Shown here piece after piece: positions 35,255 to 45,768 of a stretch of DNA of 64,000 nt. This DNA is from Membranipora membranacea (taxonomy: Eukaryota; Bryozoa; Gymnolaemata; Cheilostomatida; Membraniporidae). The notes under the pieces are model-generated. The model had not been told where the DNA came from and did no database searches. It was given only the letters and a program-made list of their open reading frames with translations. The position numbers were made by a program, and so were the translations under genes. Positions within the stretch are counted from its first letter, which is position 1. Each line of letters starts with the position of its first letter. Location of the stretch: the NCBI GenBank assembly GCA_914767715.1, contig OU612073.1:6324001-6388000 (forward strand). Reading direction: 5' to 3'.

Positions 35255-35851
35255 CCGTAAAACCTCACCTATAAGTCACTGGACTTATAAGTGAATCACC
35301 CCCCTCAGAAAAAATAAAAATGCTCCAGTTATAAGACACCCCACAGCTATAAGACACCCCACAGCTATAAGACACCGTGTCTTATATGTGAAGTATATCA
35401 GTAGTTGATGTTTGGAAGCTCTCCATCTTTGAATCAAGCGTCTATTAATGTTCAATTCCCTTGAAGTCTTGTCAAGGTTGTTATTCTTTTCAACTGTTCC
35501 AGTTTCTGCTGAATGGTGTATGAGGTTCTTGGCATGTTTTATTTATTTTGAAAGACTGTGAGAGAGAGATATGATATGCTGATTGTTGAAAAATTTGAAT
35601 TTTGTGGCACACATTCACTCACTACAAATGAGTAGTTTTGGGGAAAAAGCTGCCCTCAGTAGGTCTTGAACTCACAACTTCATGTTTACAAGTCACACAC
35701 TTTACCACTGAGCTATATAGCTTTGACGATTTTAATGGTTTTAGTCCAAGCTAAATATAAAAATGCTTCAAATGATAGTCGCGTCTATATGCTACTCTCT
35801 TACAGCCGCCTTCACTTATAAATCGCGCGATCTATAGGTGAGGGATTACGG
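35255..35851. mobile_element. TA-flanked MITE carrying a tRNA-like segment
   Basis: Ends CCGTAAAACCTCACCTATA and, inverted, CCGTAATCCCTCACCTATAG, each flanked by TA (35253-35254 and 35852-35853), as for Tc1/mariner or pogo MITEs. Inside the left part CAGCTATAAGACACCCCA is repeated. At 35650-35725 the minus strand has TAGCTCAGTGGTAAAGTG (A box) and GAGTTCAAGACC (B box), a tRNA-like or SINE head. Confidence 0.7.
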
Positions 35852-35980
35852 TACAAGGTAATTGTAAGGGTAAATGAAACGCATACTACCTGTAAGCTGC
35901 AGAAAAATAATAGAATACCGAGAGGCTGGAGAAAAATAATTTTGGACACAGGTATCTAGACCAAGCAGGGCACTCTGAAC

Positions 35981-36260
35981 TTAACTCATTTTTTAGACGT
36001 TTTGGGACTTGGAGAACTCAAAAACCAAGATGGGCCATTTTTTTCGAAAAGTTTGAAAACTTAAGTTTTTTCCCAAAAACTTAAGTTCGTTGACTTAACT
36101 CATTTTTTAGAGGTTTTGGGACTTGGAGAACTCAAAAATCAAGATGGGCCGTTTTTTTTTGAAAAATTTGAAAACTTAAGTTTAGTCCCAAAAACTTAAG
36201 TTCGTTGACTTAACTCATTTTTTAGAGGTTTTGGGACTTGGAGAACTCATAAATCATGCT
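35981..36260. repeat. About 115-bp tandem repeat, 2.4 copies
   Basis: Units start TTAACTCATTTTTTAG at 35981, 36095 and 36210. Each contains GGACTTGGAGAACTCA and AAAACTTAAGTT, itself a small palindrome. No coding sense is seen. Confidence 0.85.
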
Positions 36261-36328
36261 GGGCCGTTTTGGGCCGCGGGCCGTTTTGGGCCTCGGGCCG
36301 TTTTGGGCCTCGGGCCGTTTTGGGCGTT
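36260..36328. repeat. GC-rich 17-bp tandem repeat, four copies
   Basis: Four copies of GGGCCGTTTTGGGCCTC (one with GC at the end), continuing directly from the third unit of the 115-bp repeat at its GGGCCGTTTT word. It appears to be a secondary expansion of a motif in the larger repeat, and is conspicuous in AT-rich surroundings. Confidence 0.85.
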
Positions 36329-36889
36329 TTCCTGTATGAGCTGATTCAGTGGATTGCCATGGCCATGGTCTGTCGTGCATCCGGATGCAATGATACAGTC
36401 TCAAAGATAATAATATAATAATGTTTTATAGCCTCAAGGTCAACAATTATCATATATCATGATTATCAAATAATAAGCTAAATTAATGGTAGAGAGATTT
36501 AAAAAAAGTTCGAGTACTGATACCACTTCAAAAGCAAAGAGATTATTATTAATTTTATGTACTGAAACTAAACTACTTCAAAATCAGAGGGATTTCGAAA
36601 TAGTTCAAGTACTTAAACTACTTCAAAACAAAAAGCCAGAACTCGTATTAATGTAACTAGAAATGCCACGATCATAAATGCCACAAAACTTCAGGGTGAG
36701 GAATGTGGATGACATACACTCAGGTTGTCGATTGAATTTATGATGGATGGCCATTGGCTATGTCATTATAAGTGCAAATTAAAATGGACGTCCTTTCCAT
36801 GCTGCTGTCTTATAATGTGGCAGAACTCTTCCCACAATTATTTTCAGTGATTACAGCCAGGTATAATTACTGAAGCTAATCCAGGTGTT

Positions 36890-37017
36890 TAAGTTTAATG
36901 ATTTAGTGGGTGTTAGTACCAAAACAAAACAAGTTAAACCACCAAGAAGTAAAAGAGATTATATGTAAATCAAATCTGTCCTCACTTGGATTTGAACTTT
37001 GTCGGGCCTCTCACACA
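36890..37017 (-). mobile_element. SINE (family B), split by a hAT-like element
   Basis: The stretch CAAGTTAAACCACCAAG...GTCGGGCCTCTC continues after the hAT-like insertion at 38528 (ACAAGCATGTTATAATTGTGG). An uninterrupted relative occurs at 42838-43060, which shows the joined order. The B-box-like segment on the minus strand here is degraded (CAAAGTTCAAATCC). Confidence 0.6.
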
Positions 37018-37286
37018 CAGACCTGCCAAGTCTCACGACTTTGACGTGAGTCTCATGATTTTCCCCCTTTTCTCACGATTCTCACGACTTTTCCCTCTCA
37101 CCTGATTCAAAACTTTCTCTGCTGCCTATAAAAATTGTTTTGCCAATCTGACATTTATTCCTTGTATCTCTCAAGATTGTTTTCGTTTTGGTATGTTGAT
37201 TTCCTGTCTAACTCTTTTGGTGAGCCAAGCTCAACCTTTTGTTTAACGCATCCATGAAATAGGCATCTCTCTATGATTCCCAACTT

Positions 37287-37459
37287 TTTGGTGAGGAGAG
37301 GTATACACCCGAGGGTGCTGGGGGCTGGAACAATCAACAATGAAAGCTCCCCCAGTGGGACTCGAACCTAAAACTCCTGCGGCACTAATCGCCTAGCAGT
37401 GAATAACAAGCGCGCTAACCGATTGCGCCATCTCACCATCCCCAAAAAAGAATGGGTCA
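37287..37459 (-). mobile_element. tRNA-derived SINE (family C), copy 1
   Basis: On the minus strand: GGTGAGATGGCGCAATCGGT then TAGCGCGCTTG (A box), later TTTTAGGTTCGAGTCCCAC (B box). The tRNA-like part is about 37350-37437. It is a SINE or tRNA pseudogene, since the anticodon region is not in a proper arm and a shared body (GAGGTATACACCCGAGGGTG) is attached. Confidence 0.7.
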
Positions 37460-37677
37460 ATGGCGCTAATTAGATAGCCCGCTATTCACTGCTCGGAGTT
37501 GTGTTCTCTCATCCCACAGCACATCCCAATCCACCATTGCCACCCTATGAAACACAGCGTACGTGTTAGGGTTATTGGCCTTACATGGCCCATTGCTGGG
37601 ACCCCTTGTAGTAGGTTTAGCTGTCTTTCCAGCTTGTCAGCATGTCTTTCCATGAGTCAGTCAGTAGACAAGTACAC

Positions 37678-37829
37678 AGGAGAGGTATACACCCGAGGGT
37701 GCTGGGGGCTGGAGCAATCAACAATGAAAGCTCCCCCACAACTCCTGCGGCACTAGTCGCCTGGCAGTGAATATCAAGCGCGCTAACCGATTGCGCCATC
37801 TCACCATCCCCAAAAAAGAATGGGTCAAT
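37678..37829 (-). mobile_element. tRNA-derived SINE (family C), copy 2, B box deleted
   Basis: Direct copy of 37287-37459 with the same body and A box. About 20 bases containing the B box are missing (CTCCCCCA joins directly to CAACTCCTGCGGC). A pol III promoter without its B box should not be transcribed. Confidence 0.7.
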
Positions 37830-38686
37830 GTATGTATTGTATGAATCCATAACCCAATCTGAACCTAAATTTGTCTCTTAGACTATAATTGGCTAGCACT
37901 ATGTTCAGGGGCCAATAAACTATCAGCTAACTTTGATCATATATAACATGCTCCAAGATTGATTTCAGAATTCTGAATTTGTTTTAAGTTGAATACTTTA
38001 CAAGGTATGATACGGTATGTGAGACACAGTGTGAACAGTACAATAGAATACAATATTACTGGCATTCCTACAGCTAGGCATTGTGAATGTAAACAAGTAT
38101 CCATGTAACGAATTCATTATTTCTTTTAGTACTATTTGATGTCTCAACTGTTCATGTCTCACCATTCAATATATCACGTCTTAACAACCGTCTAGAGCTG
38201 CATCTCCACTCTGAGACCACCTCACCATCATAACCCTCACTCTACATACCATGTTGTGTTACAAACCCGCCAGTTACTGTTGGTATCAATTAACTCACAT
38301 GACAGTGCAGAATTCACTTTCAGGCAGCAACTTCACATTCTCAAATATGGCAGCCTAGCATAATTTGTTGGCCTATACCATGCCCTAGGGGCGTCATATT
38401 TTACCCCGAAGAGCAGTTTTCACGCGTGATTTTTGTCCCTAACAGCAGTTTTCACGTGCGATTTTATTCCCCTTTTCCCATTCTCACTCCAATTCTACCC
38501 TCAGGGGTTGGCAGGTCTGCTCGCACAACAAGCATGTTATAATTGTGGTATATTTGACAGCCAGCCCTTAAAAGCATTCGGTATGGCGATTGCGGCCGTA
38601 GGCGGTCGTTAAGGGGGTGGGTGGGAAGCTAGGAAACTCCGTTTTTTGCAATTCATCACTTTTTTAACTTTAGCACCTGTTTCATC

Positions 38687-38767
38687 ACGCTCCAAAATAG
38701 TAATACGCTCCAAAATAATAGTAATACGCTCCAAAATAATAGTAACATGCTCCAAAATAATAGTGAT
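38687..38767. repeat. 21-bp tandem repeat, four copies
   Basis: Four units of ACGCTCCAAAATAATAGTAA plus T (the first lacks three bases), just inside the left TIR of the 3.7-kb element. Subterminal repeats of this kind are common transposase binding sites, though nothing here proves that role. Confidence 0.75.
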
Positions 38768-38950
38768 ACCAAAATATTGCAGAGTGATATGCTGCTGAGG
38801 GCTCTCCAAAAAGAACTGCCCTGCCTTGATGTTCCCCCGGTTTTAATATGCACCGGGGTTCATCACGGCGGGTGAGCATGGCTACAAAACTGGAGGTAGC
38901 ATTTGCCCATCCTCTTGACAAAAGCGGAGATTTGATTTAGGTTTTTTGTC

Positions 38951-39105
38951 TGATAAAAAGGTTTAATTATACACATTATTTAAATGCTTGCGTTTGAACC
39001 CTCCAAAAAGACGGAGATTGGACTTTTATTTGTGTCTGATAAAAAGGTTTTAATTATACACATCGTTTAAATGCTTGCGATAAAAAGGTTTAATTATACA
39101 CATTT
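38951..39105. repeat. Three direct repeats of a 25-bp AT-rich word
   Basis: GATAAAAAGGTTTAATTATA followed by CACAT occurs near 38951, 39038 and 39077. The first two copies are embedded in a larger unit with TTTAAATGCTTGCG. It lies inside the 3.7-kb element. Confidence 0.7.
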
Positions 39106-39961
39106 GTTTGAAGTGGTTGACGCCGTCTGGTATCACCTGCTCCCATCCTCTTGGCTCCATTCTCTTTATCCGAAATCTCCTGAGCTGTGAGAACTTGAGA
39201 TCTCACAGCTTCTGCCCTCCCTTTTTATTGACTCTCCTGAGTCATCCGAGAAAGCTGTGAGGTTATCTCACAACGTGACATTTGTTATCACTATCATGCA
39301 TGCTGTATACTTATTGTCTTCTCATGAATAAATTAGTGAATTTGCGACACTATCATATATAAGTCTGATTTATTAGTTGATAATGACGATGATTGAATAT
39401 GAGGGATCAAAAGGAGCCACTGAAATATCCTAAATTTATCCTTCTGTTTTGTTGGCACAAGAGATACATCAGTAGTAGTAGTATTCTATTTTATTTAAAT
39501 TGAAACATAGGAAAAAAAGTACCTCTGTTTGCAGGCAAAATGTTGAGTTAACATGGTGAATCACTGGTAAACACAGGATGAAATTTTGGAAGTTCTGTGG
39601 AAAGAAGATAAATTGTTTTGGTTAAAGGCTAAGGCTGAATACCAAGAATATTTTCTTGAAAAAGTGAAATTGATTGCATCTGTAGTATTTACAGGAAAAA
39701 AGCACCCCTGAAGAAAAATTGTCGAATTAGCAGTAATAACAGGGTGAATGCAGTGTTCGAAAACATATTGGCAAGAAAATACAAGTTTCTTATTGGTCAT
39801 AGACTGTGAATGGATAACAAGAATAGTTCCTGATTTGTAAAAATATTATGATGGTATGTGCAATATTAACAGGATGAATATATTATACGATATATACAAG
39901 TGTCCATGGAGGTATGATAAATGTTTGTGATACTGCGGAGGTATATTATAATAGTGTATTA

Positions 39962-40797
39962 CATCTGAATTGAGCAATGTTACCATAATCAAGTATGCTG
40001 ATGACACCTGTATCATTGGCTGCATTTCCAATCAACAAGATCTAGACTCATACTTTAACGAGATAGACAGGATTTCTAAGCAATGTTCTGATTATGATCT
40101 TTTATTAAATGCCAGCAAAACTCAGGAAATATTATTTTCTACTCAACGAACTAAGCCCCATACCCCTCCTATTGTTTTAAATGGTGAAAGCGTTACTATG
40201 TGTGACAAAGTCACTTATCTTGGTATTATGTTAGATCAAAAGCTGCGCTTTGAAGAACACATTCAGTCTGTTGTGAGTAAAGCTGAGCAGCGAATGTATA
40301 TTGTCAGGAATTTTGTACATCTTAGCACCATACCCCTTGCCACTATATTATTTAAAAGTTTTATCGTTTCCCTGCTCACTTATTGTTTACCAGTATTATA
40401 CACTACTATTTTTGCTAAAGACAAGAAACGTTTGAGCAAGTTTTTTGATCAGGCCTCAAAGCTCAAACTCCAAGTAGATGATCTCGACAGCCTTATGACT
40501 AAGCGTACCAAAACACTTGCCCTCCGATATATCCATGACGATGACCACTTTATGAACAACTTTCTTGCTAAATGCCCCTCAGGCAGGTATCGAACAATTA
40601 AACACAGAAGTGCCCTTGGTAAAGACTGTTTTTTGAGGCATGCTATCCATATTTTGAATGATATTCTCTTTTAATCATCCATCAGTGTTTAATCTTATTT
40701 TTCCTTGTATGCGCTGGCTCCTTTTCAGTATGAACACCCTTATCTCGCAACATATTATTTTATGTTAGTGATAGAATACAATCAATCAATCAATCGG
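39962..40797 (+). pseudogene. 5'-truncated LINE, reverse transcriptase C-terminal half
   Basis: A 234-codon open frame (39970-40674) begins at the catalytic YADD box (IIKYADDTCIIGC) and runs through LLLNASKTQEILFS, VTYLGIMLDQKLRFEEHI, FKSFIVSLLTYCLPVLYTT to a stop after LNDILF. This is the second half of a CR1/jockey-type reverse transcriptase. The frame is intact, suggesting a fairly recent insertion. It ends in a short repeat tail, (CAAT)n at about 40780-40796, as CR1-like LINEs do. Dead on arrival: no endonuclease and no upstream RT motifs. Confidence 0.8.
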
Positions 40798-40952
40798 GCT
40801 GGGTAAGTTAAAGATGATTGCAGTGGATGGATTGTTCTTCGGGATGCCATATTAGGCTTTTGGAAAAAACAAAAATATGATATGAGTTAACATGAGTTTA
40901 TTGATCTTGAGATTATCATCTATTGGTTGTTAGGTGTAGGGTGCCCTTGAGG

Positions 40953-41480
40953 TCATAATCTTCCACTAGCTGCCACATATGTCAGGATACCAGTGTAGTT
41001 GCATATCTCCGGGTTGGTGATTTCTCTTAGGCACTTGTGGTTCTTGCAATGGTATAGATAGTGTCTGGGTGTTTCATCTTCCTCGAGGCAAGTGTATGTT
41101 GGTGTGAATGTCAGGCCAAGTCTATAGAGATGGCTCTGCAGGTTGATGTGTCCAGTAAGTAGCCCCACTAGTATGGCTGCTTGACGTCTGCTGATTGTTA
41201 GTGGGAGGGGATACCTCTCTAAATGTAGGGGATCAAGCTCGTGGAGGAGCCCTGTTGAGCACTCTCCAATGGTGAGGTGGATTCTCCATCTCCTTCTGTT
41301 CTCATGTTTTATGGTCTTCTGTATGACTGATTTCTTGAGGTCGGCTGGAATGAGTTCTTGCAGTTGTATGCTCCTTCCTTTGAGTTTGGCGATAGTTGAT
41401 TTAATTTTCTGTTGTAGTTTGCTCTTAGAGTGGTTGGAAATTTTCATCAGAGAATCATTTGCTGCAGCCATATGGCAGTA
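40953..41480 (-). pseudogene. LINE C-terminal fragment (jockey/I-type), minus strand
   Basis: A 172-codon open frame includes RRQAAILVGLLTGHINLQSH, LYRLGLTFTPTYTCLEEDET and PRHYLYHC. The L-L-T-G-H...L-x-R-L-G...E-T-P-x-H-x-L-x-x-C block is the conserved end of jockey- and I-type LINE proteins, after RT or RNase H. Its first zinc Cys appears lost. It is a fragment inside the 3.7-kb element. Confidence 0.7.
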
Positions 41481-42299
41481 GGTAAGTATGCTCCCAAGAG
41501 ATACATCAAACTTTTGTTGACATATTATTTAGATATAAAAGATATTTATTTACAATGAATAATCATTATAATGTTTCACAAGTGCCTTGTTTTGCCAAAC
41601 ACCTCAAAATAAGGACTGAGCATTTACCCGAATTTAGGCATATCAAGACTATGCTTCTCATACATAGTTTCCTACTATAGCCTACAAATCTGAGCTGAAA
41701 CAGGATAGAAATAGCCCCAGTTTTTGGGGGACTCTAGGACAAGTCCATCTAGCACAAGATTGATTGGTTTGGTCCATTGATGGCTTTAAACACTTCAGTG
41801 AAGTCCGCCGATGTACATATTGGTAACATCTCTTATGCCAATGTCAGCTATGGTTCATTGATAGTGGCTTAGGTATGTAACTGCATATTAAATTATGTGT
41901 AGTTAAGTTATAGGAATGTTATATCATATGATTTGTGGTATCTAGAGCTGCATAAGTGATTCAGACTAGACATGTGTCATTCAGCTAAAATTTATCATAT
42001 TTTTGTAGCCGCACACCACATAGGTTAAGGAATACTGAATTCTGATTGGTCAATTTTTGCTAGTGCAATCTCCATATATCCCAAACTCCCTGATTTTCCC
42101 ATGTATGTTCTAAGGTATGAGGAATCTGAAAAACAGGGTTAGAACTCTGTGAAATGAGGCAAAACTGATGTAAACGGGTGCTAAAGTTAAAAAGTGATGA
42201 ATTGCAAAAAACGGAGTTTCCTAGCATCCCACCCACCCCCTTAACGACCGCCTACGGCAGCGATCGCCATCCCGAATGCTTTTAAGGGCTGGCTGTAGT

Positions 42300-42815
42300 A
42301 TATTTATGTATAATTGTATATTGCATATAATTGTATATTGAATATTGTATATAATTGTATATTGAATATTGTATATAATTGTATATTGAATATTGTATAT
42401 AATTGTATATTGAATATAACAGTATATTCTTGTATATAATATATAATTGTAAGGAATACATACTTGTGTATATATATAATATAATTGAATATAATATATA
42501 ATTGTATATAATATTTAATTGAATATTATACGTACTTGAATATAATACGTTATTGTATATAATACGTAAATGTATATAATACTTCATTGTGAATAATACG
42601 TAATTGTATATAATACGTTAATGTATAGAATACGGCATTGTGAATAATACATAATTGTAAATAATACGTTATTGTGAATAATACTTAATTGTATATAATA
42701 CGTAATTGTATATAATACGTTATTGTATATAATACGTAATTGTATATAATACGTTATCGTATATAATACGTAATTGTATATAATACGTAATTGTATATGA
42801 TACGTAATTGTATCA
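42300..42815. repeat. AT-rich minisatellite, about 500 bp
   Basis: Starts with 26-bp units (AATTGTATATTGAATATTGT plus ATAT) and passes into 16-17-bp units of the type AATTGTATATAATACGT. The change of period inside one array suggests successive expansions. Open frames here are made of YIQL/NNVLYTI repeats and are not genes. Confidence 0.85.
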
Positions 42816-42837
42816 ACTGTCAGCTGGGATTTGAATA

Positions 42838-43060
42838 AATAGGTATCAAAACAAGTTAAACCACCAAGTAAAATAGACAAAATGTAAAGTCAATCATTTT
42901 TAGGCAACCTTTTTTGTTATTTTTTATGGCACTTTTGAAAAACATTTTCTTGAGAATGAGTTAGATGCCAATAGGGTATTGAAAAAAAATCCGTCTCCAC
43001 CGGGATTCGAACTCGGGCCTCTCGTGCAACAAGCATGTTATAATCGTGGTTATATAAAAA
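42838..43060 (-). mobile_element. SINE (family B), uninterrupted copy
   Basis: On the minus strand: GATTATAACATGCTTGTTGC, then GAGTTCGAATCCCGGTGGAG (B box), then a body ending near CTTGGTGGTTTAACTTG. It matches the interrupted copy at 36890-37017 plus 38528-38555. Confidence 0.6.
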
Positions 43061-43756
43061 TATTATATTATTCACATTCACCTCTTTGCTTTTTTTGGTC
43101 ACAACCAGGAATTGAACTGTTTGAGATATATGGGTGAAGTAAGCTGTTTTTTAATTTTTAATTGATTTCAAGCTTTCATGGCACACATCAGACAAAAAAA
43201 TATAAATAGCACACCCTCAACTGGTTACACATAGTTAGTAGCACAAGGGACTGTGAATTGTGATTCAGCCGTTTCTTCTATTTTTTTCAAAAACATTTTT
43301 TGAAAAGTGATATGAGGCACTGGTTATGTTTTTCTATACACATGCATTAATCATTTGAATAAATTAGCGAAACTATGTCACTAATATGATCAAACAAAAG
43401 AAGAAAAGAGCTATTTCTAATAATATTAAAGAGTCTAAAGGTAATACAAAATCTGTTTGGGTTGTTTTGAAGAATAAAAAGAAGGAGACTTTCCGTGCGA
43501 CAAATTTGAGTGCAGATCAATTTAACAGCCATTTCACATCCATTGCAAAATCAATCACAAGAACCTTGTTGAAACGGATGAGATGACATTTCCTGTATCA
43601 GAACATAATTTGACAGACATACCACAATTTACCCCTTTCACATGTACCAGTATATTGTTCCACATTCCTGATAGTAAAAGTACAGGACCTGACAGAATTA
43701 CAGTGAAGATGCTGAAGCTTGTTTGGCCTTATATTGTAGATATTGTCACCGATATG

Positions 43757-45110
43757 CATACTTGCCAAGTCTCCCGATTTAGGCGTGACCCTCCAGATTT
43801 TTACACCCACCTCCCACTTTTTGTAAATCTCACTATTTCCTCCAGATTTTAGAGAAAACAGTCCAATCGCAATTTTTTGATAGTTATCCAAGCACATGTT
43901 GTTGTTGACTAGTTACTGTTAAGGTCTTTGCACACAAAATTGAAAGGAATTATCAAATTAAACAAACCTAAAGAATTTACCTGTTTTGTTAAAGGGCAAC
44001 CAAGGTTTCGCAGCAATGCATTAATGGGTAGCAAATAATGTGCTGGGCAGCATCAGCTTTGTGCATTACGCAATGCAAAACTCAAAGTAGTTGCTGACTC
44101 TAAGCTGGGTAACACTTCAGTTTCGGGGAGGTTCCAAGACTTTGCTGTAATAATTATAGAGCACAGGCTAAATAATAACAGGAACAGGAAATTGCTATGT
44201 GGTATTCTATTTTAGCTGAGTTTGAGTACCTGATAGAAGAAATGTTTCACAAGAATTCTGGCTGAATGATCATCCGAATTATATTTTGTCTTTTTCCCCA
44301 TGCAGAAGGTGTAATCTGCTATTAATCAATGGCCATCAATGAGAAGTTGTTTGAAACCTTGGTTGCCCTTTAAGATTCAGCCTATTATTTTAAATGACCA
44401 ATAGCATCCTCTCATAACTCACAACACTGACTGTCATTGGTCACAATATAAAGTAGCTAGTCAAGTGCATACCTTTAGTTTTCATTTCCTTTCAGATCAC
44501 ACATTTTTTACTATTAATTTTGTACTGTCTACTCTAGTTAAATTTAAGTGAAGGAAAATAGAAACCTTACAATTCCAAAGGTAGGTCCACTACAATTTAA
44601 CAAAGCTTGGACCAAAGACTTTGAAACATATTTAATGTTAGTCAAACAAAAATATAGTACCTTATCTGGATTCTCACTGTCTCGTGTCTGTGACTGAGCA
44701 CATTTTCAGATCTTGATGATGCATGGGCACTTGTAGCCTGTCTTGACAGGCAAAGGCCCCTGGGACTTACATGCCTCTACTTTGCCAATGGGGTGTTTGA
44801 TACTGGACATTGACAATGTAAAGGCATGTATGTAAGAGTCCCAGGGGCCCATGGATTGATTGTAATTGTTTAAAGTGTATTTCACCTCAGTTTTATATTT
44901 TAGTACTAGTACAAACATGAAATTATTTGCCTTTTTAGCCCATCCTATTGGCTGGAAACGCTCTCAGAGCTTCTGCAGACGGGGCTCCGCCCCCCAAACC
45001 CCCAGGTGGGTGACTCGGGTGCTTCGCACCCTCGAAGCACCACGTTGTGGTGCAGTATCGCCATAAAATAGAATCTCCCTATTTTGTATTTAGATTACTT
45101 GGCAAGTATG
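43757..45110. mobile_element. hAT-like element inside the LINE
   Basis: Ends CATACTTGCCAAGT and ACTTGGCAAGTATG. Flanking 8-mers CCGATATG (43749-43756) and CCGATATA (45111-45118) match at seven of eight. Removing the element brings the LINE coding segments back together, which validates the ends. The interior has a GC-rich part (GGGGCTCCGCCCCCCAAACC, near 44980) and a foldback at 44750-44850. No transposase. Confidence 0.75.
44750..44850. repeat. Imperfect inverted repeat, about 25-bp arms
   Basis: GGCCCCTGGGACTTACATGC on the left pairs with CATGTATGTAAGAGTCCCAG then GGGCC on the right, with a 4-base insertion in one arm. It lies inside the hAT-like element. Confidence 0.65.
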
Positions 45111-45768
45111 CCGATATATTTAACAGGATTTTAAGCGAAGGACAGTTCCCTTCAATATGGAAACTAGCTCGAGTTTCACCAATACATAAATCTGGGGATA
45201 TAAATAACCCATCAAATTATAGGCCAATTTCAGTCTTGCCTGTTCTTTCAAAAATATTTGAGAAACACATAAATCACCATCTGCAAGAATATCTCACTAA
45301 GAACAAAATCATCCATGAGCTTCAATGTGGATTTAGAAAAGGTCATTCTTGTTCAGTTTATTTAAAATAATTTCAGACTCTTTGGTGGAGAAAATTAATG
45401 GAAATATTGTGACATTACTTTTTCTGGATTTTAAAAAGGCATTTGACTGTGTATCCCATGTTTTACTACACAATAAGTTGAAGGCTTGCGGCATCGAAGG
45501 AAATATGTAAAAACTTCTTGACACCTTTCTGACAGACAGAAGGCAGTTTGTTAAACTCCATAATATTGAATCTTGTAGATTGCCTATCACAATAGGGGTC
45601 CCTCAAGGTTCAATCCTAGCACCAACTTTGTTTCTCATCTTCATAAATGATTTATTAACTTCATCAAAATCAGACTCATCATCATAAATGCATATGCTGA
45701 TGATACAGTGTTCCTGTCATCTAATAAAAACCTTCAACAACTAAAGGCAAAGGCATCTGAAGACTTAA

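Larger units (their letters stand above)
37018..38519. mobile_element. hAT-like non-autonomous element inside SINE B
   Basis: Ends CAGACCTGCCAA and TTGGCAGGTCTG. Flanking 8-mers CTCACACA (37010-37017) and CTCGCACA (38520-38527) match at seven of eight positions, the hAT target size. The uninterrupted relative at about 43015 confirms the insertion point. It carries two copies of a tRNA-derived SINE and no transposase. Confidence 0.75.
38556..42297. mobile_element. 3.7-kb DNA element with about 119-bp terminal inverted repeats
   Basis: Left CAGCCAGCCCTTAAAAGC (38558) is inverted at the right end (GCTTTTAAGGGCTGGCTG, to 42295), and the match runs about 119 bases to a CTTTAGCACC word. Exact 8-bp duplications GTATATTT flank it at 38548-38555 and 42298-42305. 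Long TIRs with an 8-bp duplication fit MULE-, hAT- or P-like elements; I cannot choose. It contains two LINE pieces on opposite strands and short tandem repeats. Confidence 0.7.

Noticed and set aside
35650-35725. Functional tRNA gene on the minus strand
   Set aside because: It is inside a MITE and the anticodon and acceptor stems do not pair well.
37350-37437. Functional tRNA gene on the minus strand
   Set aside because: A and B boxes are good, but the arms do not form a sound cloverleaf, a second defective copy is nearby, and both share a non-tRNA body; it is a SINE.
38685-38921. Open frames with YYYFGAYY repeats
   Set aside because: They come from the 21-bp tandem repeat inside a transposon.
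39970-40674. Host gene of 234 codons
   Set aside because: It starts at the RT YADD box and ends in a LINE-type tail; it is a truncated LINE.
42282-42880. Two open frames of about 100 codons, minus strand, rich in Tyr, Ile and Asn
   Set aside because: They are read from the AT minisatellite and show only period-driven repeats.
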